This document shows positions 26,637 to 35,170 of a DNA stretch of 64,000 bases, in pieces. Origin of the DNA: Devosia subaequoris. Its GTDB lineage: Bacteria > Pseudomonadota > Alphaproteobacteria > Rhizobiales > Devosiaceae. The stretch spans positions 124,001 through 188,000 of the forward strand of contig NZ_JACIEW010000003.1 in assembly GCF_014197055.1 (NCBI RefSeq). The letters run 5' to 3'. The position numbers and the translations under genes are program-made. The stretch's first letter is position 1. Every line of letters begins with the position of its first letter. The notes below the pieces were generated by a model, which ran no database searches, had not been told where the DNA came from, and saw only the letters and a program-made list of their open reading frames with translations.

Positions 26637-28724
26637 ATGACCAGCAGCGCCCACAAGCAAGACAACCAAGCTCTTAGCGCCGAAGCCTTGCAGGCTCTGG
26701 AAAAGGAATATGATCCCGAGGCGCGCTTTCGACCGCTCGGGCGTCCCATCGCAATACTGACCAGCGCAATTCTGTTCTTGCTGGCATGCTACCATTTCTA
26801 CACAGCCGGGTTTGGTATTCCCCAGGCCACGACCCATCGTGGCTTGCACATGGGCGTGTCGCTTTTTTTGGTGTTTCTCAGCTTTGCCGCTTTCTCTGGC
26901 GCCAGCAAACCCTCACGCCAGCCGAGCTTTTTTGGCCTGCCCATCCTCGATTGGATGCTGGCCCTTGTCGGCGCAGTAGCCTCGTTCTACGTTCCCTGGA
27001 TCTATAGCGAGCTGGCATTCCGCGTCGGCGATCCTCTCGCCATTGATGTGCTCATGGGCACGGCGCTGCTGGTCGTTCTGCTCGAGGCGGTCCGACGCGC
27101 CATGGGTTGGCCTCTCCCGCTTATTGCCATCCTCTTCATGGCATATGCATATTTCGGCCAGCACATGCCGGGCATTTTTGTCCATCCGGGTGCTAGCTGG
27201 GACACCATCGTCAATCACCTTTATCTGACCTCGCAGGGTGTTTACGGCACCGCGCTGGGTGTCATCGCCACCTACGTTTTCCACTTCGTGCTGTTCGGCG
27301 TAATGGCCCAGCGCATCGGCTTGGGCAAACTTTTCATTGATCTGGCGAGCGCGCTGACGGGTCGATACTCGGGAGGGCCGGCAAAGGTGTCCGTGCTGGC
27401 CTCGGCCATGCTGGGCTCGATTTCGGGCTCATCCATCGCAAACACAGTCACCACCGGTGCGCTGACTATTCCCGCCATGATCAAGATTGGCTTCAAACGC
27501 CACTTCGCGGCCGCTGTAGAAGCCGCGTCGTCCACCGGGGGCCAGATCACGCCGCCAGTCATGGGTGCCGTTGCCTTCCTGATGGTCGAATATCTTGGCA
27601 TCCCACTTCGCCTCATTCTGATTGCGGCCATAGTGCCGGCCTTCATGCACTTCTTCGGCGTGCTCATTCAGGTGCATCTCGAGGCGCGGCGGCAGGGCAT
27701 CCGAGGGCTGAGCAAGGAAGAACTGCCGAACGCAGTCAAAGTGCTGCGCGAGGGCTGGATGTCGACTATTCCGTTGATATTGCTGATCTACATGCTGATG
27801 TCCGGGCGCACCCCATTCGCAGCAGCTTTTTGGTCGATTACGGCCTGTATGGCCGTCTATCTCGTACAGTCGTTCATGCGCAGCGGATTGGTCGGCGGAC
27901 TCAAGGATTTCTGCATCGGCGTCTATGAGGGCTTTTCCCTCGGCGCACGGCAAACTCTTTCCATCACAGCTGCAGCGGCTTTGGTCGGCGTGGTGATTGG
28001 CGTCGTCACCCTCACCGGCGTCGGCTTCAAGATCGCCTTCATGGTCACTTCGGTTGCCCAGCAGTGGGCAGTCGATGTCTACGGGGTTCTGGCTTTCCTC
28101 CCATTTGAAGTGCTGAGCCAGGAGAACCTGACGCTGCTTTTCACCCTGATGATGACGGCTGTGGTGTGCGTGCTCATGGGCGCCGGCATTCCAACCACCG
28201 CGAACTACATTATCATGGTGGCCATCGCGGCGCCGGTTTTGGTCATGTTGAATGTCGAGCCCTTGGTGGCCCATTTCTTCGTGTTTTATTACGGGGTCAT
28301 TGCTGACGTGACGCCACCTGTTGCTCTGGCCGCCTATGCCGCGTCTGGCATCGCGGGTGCCGATGCCTTCCAGGCGGGCAATACCGCATTCCGGCTTTCC
28401 ATGGGCAAGGCGCTGGTGCCGTTCGTGTTCGTGTTCTCGCCCTCGCTACTGCTGATTACCGCCGATTTCACCTGGCCAGATTTCATCCTGGCCTTCACGG
28501 GCGCAGTTCTTGGAATCTTGTCGCTCTCGGCCGCCATTGCCAATTGGTTGACTGCGCCACTGTGGAAAATTGAGCGGCTTTTCCTCGTTGTCGGCGCTTT
28601 CCTGCTGATCGCGCCGGAATTAATCTCTACTGCTATCGGCTCGACAATTCTTGTCTTGGTCTGGCTCCGCCAGATCATCACCCAACGTAAGCTGCCTGCG
28701 GCGTCGGAGAATACTGCGGGCTAG
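26637..28724 (+). CDS. TRAP transporter fused 4TM/12TM permease (TAXI type)
   Basis: A 695-residue inner-membrane protein made of a small DctQ-like four-helix part (about 40-170) fused to a DctM-like large permease (about 170-690). The conserved TRAP permease block SISGSSIANTVTTGALTIPAM is present with EAASSTGGQITPPVMGA after it. Fused forms are the rule for TAXI systems. It works with the binding protein just upstream, driven by a sodium or proton gradient. The start has a GGGATGAG site. Confidence 0.96.
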   Translation: MTSSAHKQDNQALSAEALQALEKEYDPEARFRPLGRPIAILTSAILFLLACYHFYTAGFGIPQATTHRGLHMGVSLFLVFLSFAAFSGASKPSRQPSFFGLPILDWMLALVGAVASFYVPWIYSELAFRVGDPLAIDVLMGTALLVVLLEAVRRAMGWPLPLIAILFMAYAYFGQHMPGIFVHPGASWDTIVNHLYLTSQGVYGTALGVIATYVFHFVLFGVMAQRIGLGKLFIDLASALTGRYSGGPAKVSVLASAMLGSISGSSIANTVTTGALTIPAMIKIGFKRHFAAAVEAASSTGGQITPPVMGAVAFLMVEYLGIPLRLILIAAIVPAFMHFFGVLIQVHLEARRQGIRGLSKEELPNAVKVLREGWMSTIPLILLIYMLMSGRTPFAAAFWSITACMAVYLVQSFMRSGLVGGLKDFCIGVYEGFSLGARQTLSITAAAALVGVVIGVVTLTGVGFKIAFMVTSVAQQWAVDVYGVLAFLPFEVLSQENLTLLFTLMMTAVVCVLMGAGIPTTANYIIMVAIAAPVLVMLNVEPLVAHFFVFYYGVIADVTPPVALAAYAASGIAGADAFQAGNTAFRLSMGKALVPFVFVFSPSLLLITADFTWPDFILAFTGAVLGILSLSAAIANWLTAPLWKIERLFLVVGAFLLIAPELISTAIGSTILVLVWLRQIITQRKLPAASENTAG

Positions 28725-28735
28725 GGAGCCCGCAG
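28714..28735 (+). terminator. Hairpin at the end of the TRAP permease gene
   Basis: CTGCGGGCT (28714-28722) pairs with AGCCCGCAG (28727-28735) around AGGG. The stop codon lies in the stem. No T run follows, so termination would be weak or factor-assisted. Confidence 0.45.
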
Positions 28736-28881
28736 GATAGCTCGATTCATTGCCTCGATAGCTGGCTCGCCAACAGTTGCCGGCTGAATGGGGGCGCGCG
28801 ACAGGCAATTCATCCTCAACGCCACACTCCCACCACGCGTGCAAATCACCTATATGTGGCACCAAAGCCAGTGAGTTGCCC

Positions 28882-30213
28882 GTGACCGAATTCTTCCGCA
28901 TAGAGCGCCCCACCTTCGACCCGGCCAGTGGCGGGGCCGTTTTTGGCTATAGGCTGAACGATCTCGCCTTCACCGAAAAGCTGGTTCTGCCTACCGGGGC
29001 CAGCGAAAGCGCGGCCGCCTCGCCCGCCTTCGAAAAGCTGCTCGGCCTCACCGCTATCGTGCTCGGCGTTTCCTACTTCAAGCTGCGCGCGCCCTTCGCC
29101 ATCCAGGCGCCCGACATTGCGCTGAACGCAGCCGAGCGCGCCTTCGTCATCGATGTCTATGAAAATGGTATGGGAGAATTCTACGCCCGCAATGCGCTCA
29201 CCCGCTTCGGCAAGCTCGAGCTGGCCGCGCCGCATGATCCCGAAGAGCACAAGCCGGCCCCGGATCTGCCCAACCGCACTTTGCTGCCCATTGGCGGGGG
29301 CAAGGATTCCCTCGTCAGCGTTGATCTGCTGACCCATACCGGCCAGCCCTTCACGCCCTTTGCGGTCAATCCCAAGGGGCCGATCCTCACCTCGGTCGAG
29401 GCCATCGGCACCCCGCCGCTTTATGTCACCCGCACCCTCGACCCGGAAATGATCCGCCTCGGACAAGAGACCGGCTACTACAACGGCCACGTCCCCTCCA
29501 CTGCCATCAATTCGATGATCGCGTCTCTGTGCGCCCTGCTTTTCGGCTACGACCAGATCGTGCTCTCCAACGAGCGCTCCGCCAGCGAGGGCAATGTCAT
29601 GTTCGACGGGCGCGAGACCAATCATCAATATTCCAAGTCTCTCGGCTTCGAACTGCTGACTGCCGATACCCTCGCCAATGCCACCGGCGGCGCGCTGAAA
29701 TATTTCTCGCTGCTACGCCCCTATTCGGAAGCACGCATCGCCTCGCTTTTCACCAAGGAGCAGAAGTTCGACGCCGTCTTTTCGAGCTGCAATCGCAACT
29801 TCCGCCTCGATGGCAATGACGGCCCGCTTTGGTGCGGCGAGTGCCCCAAATGCCATTTTGTGTTCCTGATTTTCGCGCCCTTCATGGCCAAGGACCGCAT
29901 GCTGCGGATATTTGGCCGCAACTTGCTCGACGATCCGGCCAATGAACAGTCCTTCCGCGAACTGGCCGGCCTGACCGGCCAGAAGCCCTGGGAATGCGTG
30001 GGCGAAATCCTTGAGGCCGCGGCCTGTTTCTACACCCTTACCCGCCACGCCGATTGGCATGAGGACGCCGTTGTGCGCGCCATCAAGACGGATCTGTTCG
30101 CCCAATATGGCGAGGAAAAGCTGCAGCGCGCCATGGCCGAATGCCTGACCGACAGCCACGACCACCATATCCCCCCGGCGCTCGCCGCCAAGGTGGCCGC
30201 CTATGCGGTTTGA
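28882..30213 (+). CDS. murL: UDP-MurNAc-L-alanyl-L-glutamate epimerase (MurL)
   Basis: MurL, described in Xanthomonas, epimerises the terminal L-Glu of UDP-MurNAc-L-Ala-L-Glu to D-Glu in an ATP-dependent reaction, replacing free D-Glu made by MurI. The 443-residue product has a PP-loop-like GGGKDS (138-143), a conserved SNERSASEGN block, and a CGECPKC cysteine cluster (318-324). The GTG at 28882 begins MTEFFRIERPTFDP. The following gene overlaps by 11 bases and is a MurD homologue, the known partner. Cytosolic peptidoglycan precursor synthesis. Confidence 0.93.
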   Translation: MTEFFRIERPTFDPASGGAVFGYRLNDLAFTEKLVLPTGASESAAASPAFEKLLGLTAIVLGVSYFKLRAPFAIQAPDIALNAAERAFVIDVYENGMGEFYARNALTRFGKLELAAPHDPEEHKPAPDLPNRTLLPIGGGKDSLVSVDLLTHTGQPFTPFAVNPKGPILTSVEAIGTPPLYVTRTLDPEMIRLGQETGYYNGHVPSTAINSMIASLCALLFGYDQIVLSNERSASEGNVMFDGRETNHQYSKSLGFELLTADTLANATGGALKYFSLLRPYSEARIASLFTKEQKFDAVFSSCNRNFRLDGNDGPLWCGECPKCHFVFLIFAPFMAKDRMLRIFGRNLLDDPANEQSFRELAGLTGQKPWECVGEILEAAACFYTLTRHADWHEDAVVRAIKTDLFAQYGEEKLQRAMAECLTDSHDHHIPPALAAKVAAYAV

Positions 30214-31528
30214 AGAACCCGTCCTGCTCTACGGCGCCGGGCGCGAAGCGCTCTCTTCGCGCGCTTTTCTCAAGGCACGGCAACCAGACCTCAAGGTCTA
30301 TGTCACGGTCGACAGCGGCACTGCCGATATTCCCGATACCGAACTGATTGCCGCCACCGACCTGCCCGCCGCCATCGCCGCGCGCCGTTTCGGCCTTATC
30401 ATCAAGAGCCCCGGCGTTTCGCGCTACAAGCCCATCTTCGAGGCAGCGCGCAATGCGGCTATTCCGGTTACCTCCAACCTCAATCTCTGGGGTGCCAGTT
30501 TCCGGCATGACCGCACCGTCATTGCCATCACCGGCACCAAGGGCAAGTCGACCACCGCCACGCTCACCCATCTCATGCTCACCCGTTCGGGCATCGATGC
30601 AGGCCTGGCCGGTAATGTTGGCCTTGCTCCGCTCGAGATCACCGATAAACATGCCGTCGTGGTCTTCGAGCTCTCCAGTTATCAGACTGCGGACATGAAC
30701 TTCCTGCCTGATGTGGCCGCGCTGACCAACCTCTATCCTGAGCATGTCGACTGGCACGGCTCGGTCGAGCGCTACTACGCCGACAAGCTCCACCTGATTG
30801 ATCGCGATGGCGGCTTTGCCGTGGCGCTCGGAACCGCCGCCAAAGGCAACGCTCTTGTCGCCCGCGCCGTGCGTGATCACCGCCGCCTACTTCCCGACCT
30901 CACTGCCGAGGTGAGCATCGCCGTCGAAAACGCCGTGGCCGGCTCGCGCCTGCGCGGCGCGCACAATCTCGACAATGCCCTGCTCGCCGCCCAGATCACC
31001 TTAGGTGTTGGCGGCACACTCGATGGCATCATGCAGGGCATCGCCGCCTTCCGTCCCCTGCCACACCGCCTCGAAGAGCACCGCATTGGCGATCATGTCA
31101 TCGTCAACGATTCCATCGCGACCACGCCCGAGGCGACCAAGGCGGCCCTCGCCGCCTATCCCGGCCGCCGCATCGCCCTGATTGCCGGCGGACATGAAAG
31201 GGGGCAGGATTATACCGAGTTGGCCGGCCTCTTGGTTTCACGCGGCGTCACCACCCTGGTCACCCTGCCGGTCACCGGCACGCGTCTGGCGCAGGCCACG
31301 CGAGTCCTCAACACTGACATTCTTGTCATCGAAGCGCCGGATCTCGACCACGCGATCAGCGCGCTTTCGAACCAGAAGACGCGTTTTGACACGCTGATCC
31401 TTTCGCCCGGCGCGCCCTCTTACAATCAGTTCAGGAATTTCGAGGAGCGCGGCGCCCGCTTCGTCGAACTCTGTCGCGTCAGGTTCGCCCAGGGTGTTAC
31501 GCGCGATCAACCAGCCCCGGGTCAGTAA
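30203..31528 (+). CDS. murD2: UDP-MurNAc-L-alanine--L-glutamate ligase (MurD2 type)
   Basis: A 441-residue Mur ligase with an N-terminal UDP-binding part, the ATP loop GTKGKSTT (111-118), the central ELSSYQ and LYPEHVDWHGSVERY blocks, and a C-terminal domain with IALIAGGHERGQDY and LSPGAPSYNQFRNFEERG. It resembles MurD. The overlap with murL points to the MurD2 variant, which adds L-Glu for MurL to epimerise. Whether a normal murD in the division cluster is also present cannot be told from this window. Confidence 0.9.
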   Translation: MRFEEPVLLYGAGREALSSRAFLKARQPDLKVYVTVDSGTADIPDTELIAATDLPAAIAARRFGLIIKSPGVSRYKPIFEAARNAAIPVTSNLNLWGASFRHDRTVIAITGTKGKSTTATLTHLMLTRSGIDAGLAGNVGLAPLEITDKHAVVVFELSSYQTADMNFLPDVAALTNLYPEHVDWHGSVERYYADKLHLIDRDGGFAVALGTAAKGNALVARAVRDHRRLLPDLTAEVSIAVENAVAGSRLRGAHNLDNALLAAQITLGVGGTLDGIMQGIAAFRPLPHRLEEHRIGDHVIVNDSIATTPEATKAALAAYPGRRIALIAGGHERGQDYTELAGLLVSRGVTTLVTLPVTGTRLAQATRVLNTDILVIEAPDLDHAISALSNQKTRFDTLILSPGAPSYNQFRNFEERGARFVELCRVRFAQGVTRDQPAPGQ

Positions 31529-33285
31529 GGGGAATTGAGCGACGCTTCCGGCACCCCGGCCCGTTTCAGGCCGGTCTCTATCCGTTCAAGTAAGGCGAGG
31601 TCCGTCGCCCGCTCCCGCATGCGCGGAAGGATCCCGGCCTCTCGGAACGAGTGCACCTCGAGGACCCGTGGCAATTGCAGGTCAACCAGCTCCTCTTCGC
31701 CTGTCGCCTGCGCCGCCAGTAGCGCTAGAATGCTGCCCAGTTCGACATCCATCCGCGCACAGCGTTCTGCATGAGACAGCGCCCTGCGATATTCGGCATC
31801 AAACAGCGATGCCAGCGCTGGCACGCAGAAATACCAATTCGGAATTTGTGTCTGCGGTACGGATGAAATGGCCCGCTGTGCCGACCGGACGGCAGCATTC
31901 AGCCGTCCGATCAATGCCAGGTGACGCGCATGTGCCGCCATCGCGTCGATATTGGACGGGTTGATCTGCAGCGCCGTGCCATAGGCAGCTTCTGCCGCGT
32001 CATGCAGGCCCATCATCTCATCGAGCCGCGCCCGCTGCTCCCAGACGAAGCTGCTGCGCGGATTGGACAGTATTGCCCGATCCAGCATTTCGTCGGCCTC
32101 GGCCAGCCGATCATCCAACGTCAGCACGGCGTTGGCACCTTCGCCGACTCCTTCTGCAATCAAGCTGGCGAGTCCAGCGAGCACATTCCCATTCTCACGC
32201 TCGCTCTCCGGCAACCCCGATACACAGGATCGAATACGTTCCGCCAACCCAAGCGATCCCGAGGTGCGGTACATGCTGAACAGTACGCCGCAAAGATAGA
32301 AACTTTCCCGACCCGCAATACTGCCCTGCCTCAGAAATGCCCTGGCATGATCATGAAGGGGCCCGCGTGTTCCGCCTAGCAACAGGATCAACTCCTGCGA
32401 GATCGCATCAACACCGCCCCTGCGCGTGAATTGATCGCGCGGAAACGATGCCGACCAGTTCCAGATGATCGAGTTTGTCTCCAACTCGGTCAATATCGCC
32501 CCCACCTGATAGTCTTGCGGCGACATGGCGTCGCTCCGCACAATACCAGTCAGGGAATAGTCTTCGTCACGCCCGTCCTCACTCCTGCTATCCAACGCAG
32601 CATCAACGATCACCAAAGATTCAAAATCCGTCACCAACTCGATGGCCAGCGCCGATATGGCTGGGGTTATGCTGCTATCCTCGGTCAGGTTCTGAAATTC
32701 CATGACCCGCAGGCGCGGTGGCTGCATGGCGCCGCTGGCCACGACCCCCTGCCCGCGTCGCGTCTCGACTGTCGAAAGCGAATAGGCCAGCGCCGCTGCA
32801 CCTATGGCGAGGACCAGCAGGACAAACCAGGACACGGTGACCTGCCCGCGCGCCACCGTCGCCTTGCCGCCCCCGGCAATGTGTTCCTGTGTCGCCTCAG
32901 ACGTCGAGTTCTCATCAGCGGTCCCGGTCCCCGACGAGTTTGTCGTGTCTGCCGAGACAAACACGGGGACGTAGCGCCCGATTGGCAATTGAATCTGAAC
33001 GTCATCATCGCCCCCGGGACCGCGATAATACTGGTCGAGCAGGGAGCGCAAGCGCCTCGCCTGCACGCGAACAATCGGGTCCGCCTGCGGATCGAAATCG
33101 GGCGGGCGTCCAAAAACATCCACGGCGATTGAATAGGCTTTGATCGTTTTGCCCTCGCCGGCTAGTTGCCGATCAACGATGTATGACAGGAGTCCGGCCA
33201 ATTGGGGCGAACGCGCGATTTCGGGCCAGTCAAGTAAGCGGGCCAACGCCCGTTTTACCCCCTCCCGGTCCGAATTGTCCGCCAA
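31522..33285 (-). CDS. Membrane-anchored TPR protein with N-terminal regulator-like domain
   Basis: A 587-residue protein. Residues about 10-110 hold a domain seen at the N-terminus of many proteobacterial TPR and cyclase-like proteins (KAYSIAVDVFGRPPDFDPQA, then IVRVQARRLRSLLDQYY), probably winged-helix DNA binding. A membrane segment follows at about 151-171, then a TolB-like/TPR sensor part with TPR units near 350-450. The TTG at 33285 is chosen because AGGAGG lies 9 bases upstream; the frame extends 9 codons further. It converges on murD2 with a 7-base overlap. Its target is unknown. Confidence 0.82.
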   Translation of the reverse strand: MADNSDREGVKRALARLLDWPEIARSPQLAGLLSYIVDRQLAGEGKTIKAYSIAVDVFGRPPDFDPQADPIVRVQARRLRSLLDQYYRGPGGDDDVQIQLPIGRYVPVFVSADTTNSSGTGTADENSTSEATQEHIAGGGKATVARGQVTVSWFVLLVLAIGAAALAYSLSTVETRRGQGVVASGAMQPPRLRVMEFQNLTEDSSITPAISALAIELVTDFESLVIVDAALDSRSEDGRDEDYSLTGIVRSDAMSPQDYQVGAILTELETNSIIWNWSASFPRDQFTRRGGVDAISQELILLLGGTRGPLHDHARAFLRQGSIAGRESFYLCGVLFSMYRTSGSLGLAERIRSCVSGLPESERENGNVLAGLASLIAEGVGEGANAVLTLDDRLAEADEMLDRAILSNPRSSFVWEQRARLDEMMGLHDAAEAAYGTALQINPSNIDAMAAHARHLALIGRLNAAVRSAQRAISSVPQTQIPNWYFCVPALASLFDAEYRRALSHAERCARMDVELGSILALLAAQATGEEELVDLQLPRVLEVHSFREAGILPRMRERATDLALLERIETGLKRAGVPEASLNSPY

Positions 33286-33326
33286 TGCACTAGGCCTCCT
33301 ACGCCGCCTCAATCATAGTGAATCGG

Positions 33327-33338
33327 TTTACATGTAAA
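33327..33338. promoter_or_regulatory. 12-bp perfect palindrome upstream of the TPR regulator gene
   Basis: TTTACATGTAAA is a perfect palindrome 42 bases upstream of the TTG start at 33285, in the divergent region with the receiver gene. Its position fits an operator over the promoter or the 5' end of the transcript. Confidence 0.4.
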
Positions 33339-33570
33339 ACACAAGGGCGGCTTACCCATGTGTTACCCGATTTTGCCTCCCTGAATTGGGCAGCATCAAT
33401 CATACGCCCGACCGTCGACGTCATTGACTCGACCTGTTTGCCAGGCGGTTAGGCCCCGCTCCAGACCAGTTTACAAATCGATAAACCACCTGCCCGAGCA
33501 CCTCAGCGGCACTCGGACGGCGTTAGCGCTTTTGCGTAGCACCCACCTTGCGGCGGGGAAGAGGTGACTT

Positions 33571-34017
33571 TTGAACGTTGTTAGCGGCGACATGCCCTTC
33601 ATCGCGTTGATTGATGATGACGGCCATTCTGCGCATCTGTTGATCCGCATGCTTGCCGCACACGGGGCTCCGCAGGTCAGACATATCGGCTCGGCCGAAG
33701 CGAGCGAAGCTTTCCTCGTCGAGTGCCTGTCCGATATCGATCGCGAATGGCCGGGCTTGGTGATCCTGGATCTCAAGAGCCATAGCGGGGCCAATCTGGA
33801 ATTTGTCACCCGTCATCAGGCTTTGCTGCGGCAAAAGGGCATTCCCCTTGCCGTGATGATGCAGACCACGGACCGGGCCCGCCGCCAGGAAATGCAGGAT
33901 TCAGGTGCTGCGACAGTATTTTTTCGGCAAGCCGAACTCGACGCCTATCGGCGCGAGGCGGCAGCCATAGTCAGTTTCTGGGCGCGCAATCAGCGCCTGG
34001 ATGCGGTTGGCATGTGA
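33571..34017 (+). CDS. Orphan receiver-domain protein (degenerate)
   Basis: A 148-residue single receiver (REC) domain with no output domain. The acidic pocket is IDDD, the phospho-acceptor Asp is in LVILDLKSH, and a Thr lies in VMMQTTDRAR. The conserved Lys before the last strand appears to be missing (VFFRQAELD where xPxKP is expected), so phosphorylation chemistry may be altered. Two starts are possible: TTG at 33571 with GAGG 7 bases upstream, or ATG at 33592. No histidine kinase is adjacent. Confidence 0.85.
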   Translation: MNVVSGDMPFIALIDDDGHSAHLLIRMLAAHGAPQVRHIGSAEASEAFLVECLSDIDREWPGLVILDLKSHSGANLEFVTRHQALLRQKGIPLAVMMQTTDRARRQEMQDSGAATVFFRQAELDAYRREAAAIVSFWARNQRLDAVGM

Positions 34018-34311
34018 TTCCTGCGTCCACAGGTTACATGCCTCTAGGCGGAGAGTGATGCTGCGCGCGGGTCCCCGGACCGGCATGCATTCCCAAGTAT
34101 CCTCTCCGTCGACCTCAAAGGTTGGCGGTCTGCACCACCGCTAACCCTTACGCGCGGTCCCTGCCTTTTGTGGACCCGACGCATGGGCGCGGATGTGGCA
34201 CCTCCCGGCTGCATCCGTATGGGGAGAAGCAAATGGCCGGAGGCGCATGTCCCTCAGCGTCACACGGCACGCCTGTTGCTTCTCCCCGCGGCCCTTCTGC
34301 CAAGCAGTTTC
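34018..34311. repeat. Convergent gap with a 12-bp inverted repeat
   Basis: In this 294-base gap, GGGGAGAAGCAA (34221-34232) and TTGCTTCTCCCC (34276-34287) form a perfect 12-bp inverted repeat with a 43-base spacer that holds a smaller AGGCG/CGCCT pair. It could be a long hairpin of a small RNA or a bidirectional terminator for the receiver and mgtC genes. No tRNA or protein gene is evident. Confidence 0.45.
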
Positions 34312-34803
34312 TCAATCTGGTTTGGGTTCTTCCCCGCGCACGATATGGTGCGCGAAGGCGCGCAACGCGGCCATGACGATGACGGCGAGCAAGGCTACCC
34401 CTGCTGCGACAAGGTAATATCCCAGCGAAGTAGCGACGCCGGCAGCGCCGGCCAGCCACATGCCGGCACCTGTTGTCAGCCCCTGCACGCCGGCCCCACT
34501 CCGAAATATCGCGCCTGCCCCAAGAAAGGCTATGCCGGCCGTGACCGCCTCCACCGCGCGGATGGGATCGGAATTAGTCTGACTAGCGTCCTGAATGGTG
34601 TGGAAGATTTCAAAGGCCAGGATGGTGAAAAGCGCCGCCGCCACGGACACCAGAATATGTGTCCGCAAGCCCGCTTCGGCCGTATTGACCTCCCGCTCGA
34701 AGCCGATCAACGCGCCGAGGACGGCGGCGATGGCGAGGCGAATCGCGATGATATGAGTAGGAAGATGGCTGTCCACCCAGCCGATGGAATTGCCGATATC
34801 CAT
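34312..34803 (-). CDS. MgtC/SapB-family membrane protein
   Basis: A 163-residue inner-membrane protein with four to five hydrophobic segments and the MgtC family pattern RLAIAAVLGALIGFERE, AGLRTHILVSVAAALFT and RAVEAVTAGIAFLGAGAIFR. MgtC modulates F-type ATPase and survival at low magnesium in some pathogens. Here it is likely a general magnesium or acid stress factor. It lacks the long cytosolic C-terminal ACT-like domain of Salmonella MgtC. An 88-base gap separates it from the small membrane protein upstream. Confidence 0.92.
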   Translation of the reverse strand: MDIGNSIGWVDSHLPTHIIAIRLAIAAVLGALIGFEREVNTAEAGLRTHILVSVAAALFTILAFEIFHTIQDASQTNSDPIRAVEAVTAGIAFLGAGAIFRSGAGVQGLTTGAGMWLAGAAGVATSLGYYLVAAGVALLAVIVMAALRAFAHHIVRGEEPKPD

Positions 34804-34891
34804 GGGATCCTGTCCGGACTTGTGACGCTTATATCACAACACCTTGGGCCCCTGGCGGTTCCGCGCGAAAGCACGGGAACGCAAGACCGTC

Positions 34892-35059
34892 CTAGCTGGC
34901 TGGAGTCGGCGCTGGCTGCATCATCCCGAAGACGAGGTAGACAATGGCGAACAGCACCACGATCCCAATCAGCGAGAGGACAAGCACGCGCAGGTTCATC
35001 CTGCGTGGATTGGCCTGACGCACTTCCGTCGTGTTCTTGTCCGGATCGTAGGTTTCCAT
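34892..35059 (-). CDS. Small single-pass membrane protein (55 residues)
   Basis: A 55-residue product, METYDPDKNTTEVRQ..., with one clear membrane segment (LRVLVLSLIGIVVLFAIVYLVFG) and a short Pro/Ala tail. The start at 35059 is supported by an AGGAG site 7 bases upstream. The much longer in-frame extension overlaps the adenine deaminase gene and is a shadow. The function is unknown; it is divergent from ade. Confidence 0.78.
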   Translation of the reverse strand: METYDPDKNTTEVRQANPRRMNLRVLVLSLIGIVVLFAIVYLVFGMMQPAPTPAS

Positions 35060-35170
35060 GTGACGCTCCTGTAGGTGTTCAATCAGCAACAACGAACGGA
35101 GGGCAGCGCGGTTCCTTGTTCTGTCCTCACAGGGACTTGACTGCGCTCCCCACGAGGTCGACTTTTCGGC

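Noticed and set aside
25422..26849. A 475-codon open frame on the minus strand opposite the TAXI binding-protein gene
   Set aside because: It is antisense to a secure gene with signal peptide and TAXI motif and shows no family features of its own.
34018..34200. tRNA-like stretch near the receiver gene (GGTCTGCACCACCGCTAACCC)
   Set aside because: No consistent acceptor, anticodon and T arms can be folded around it.
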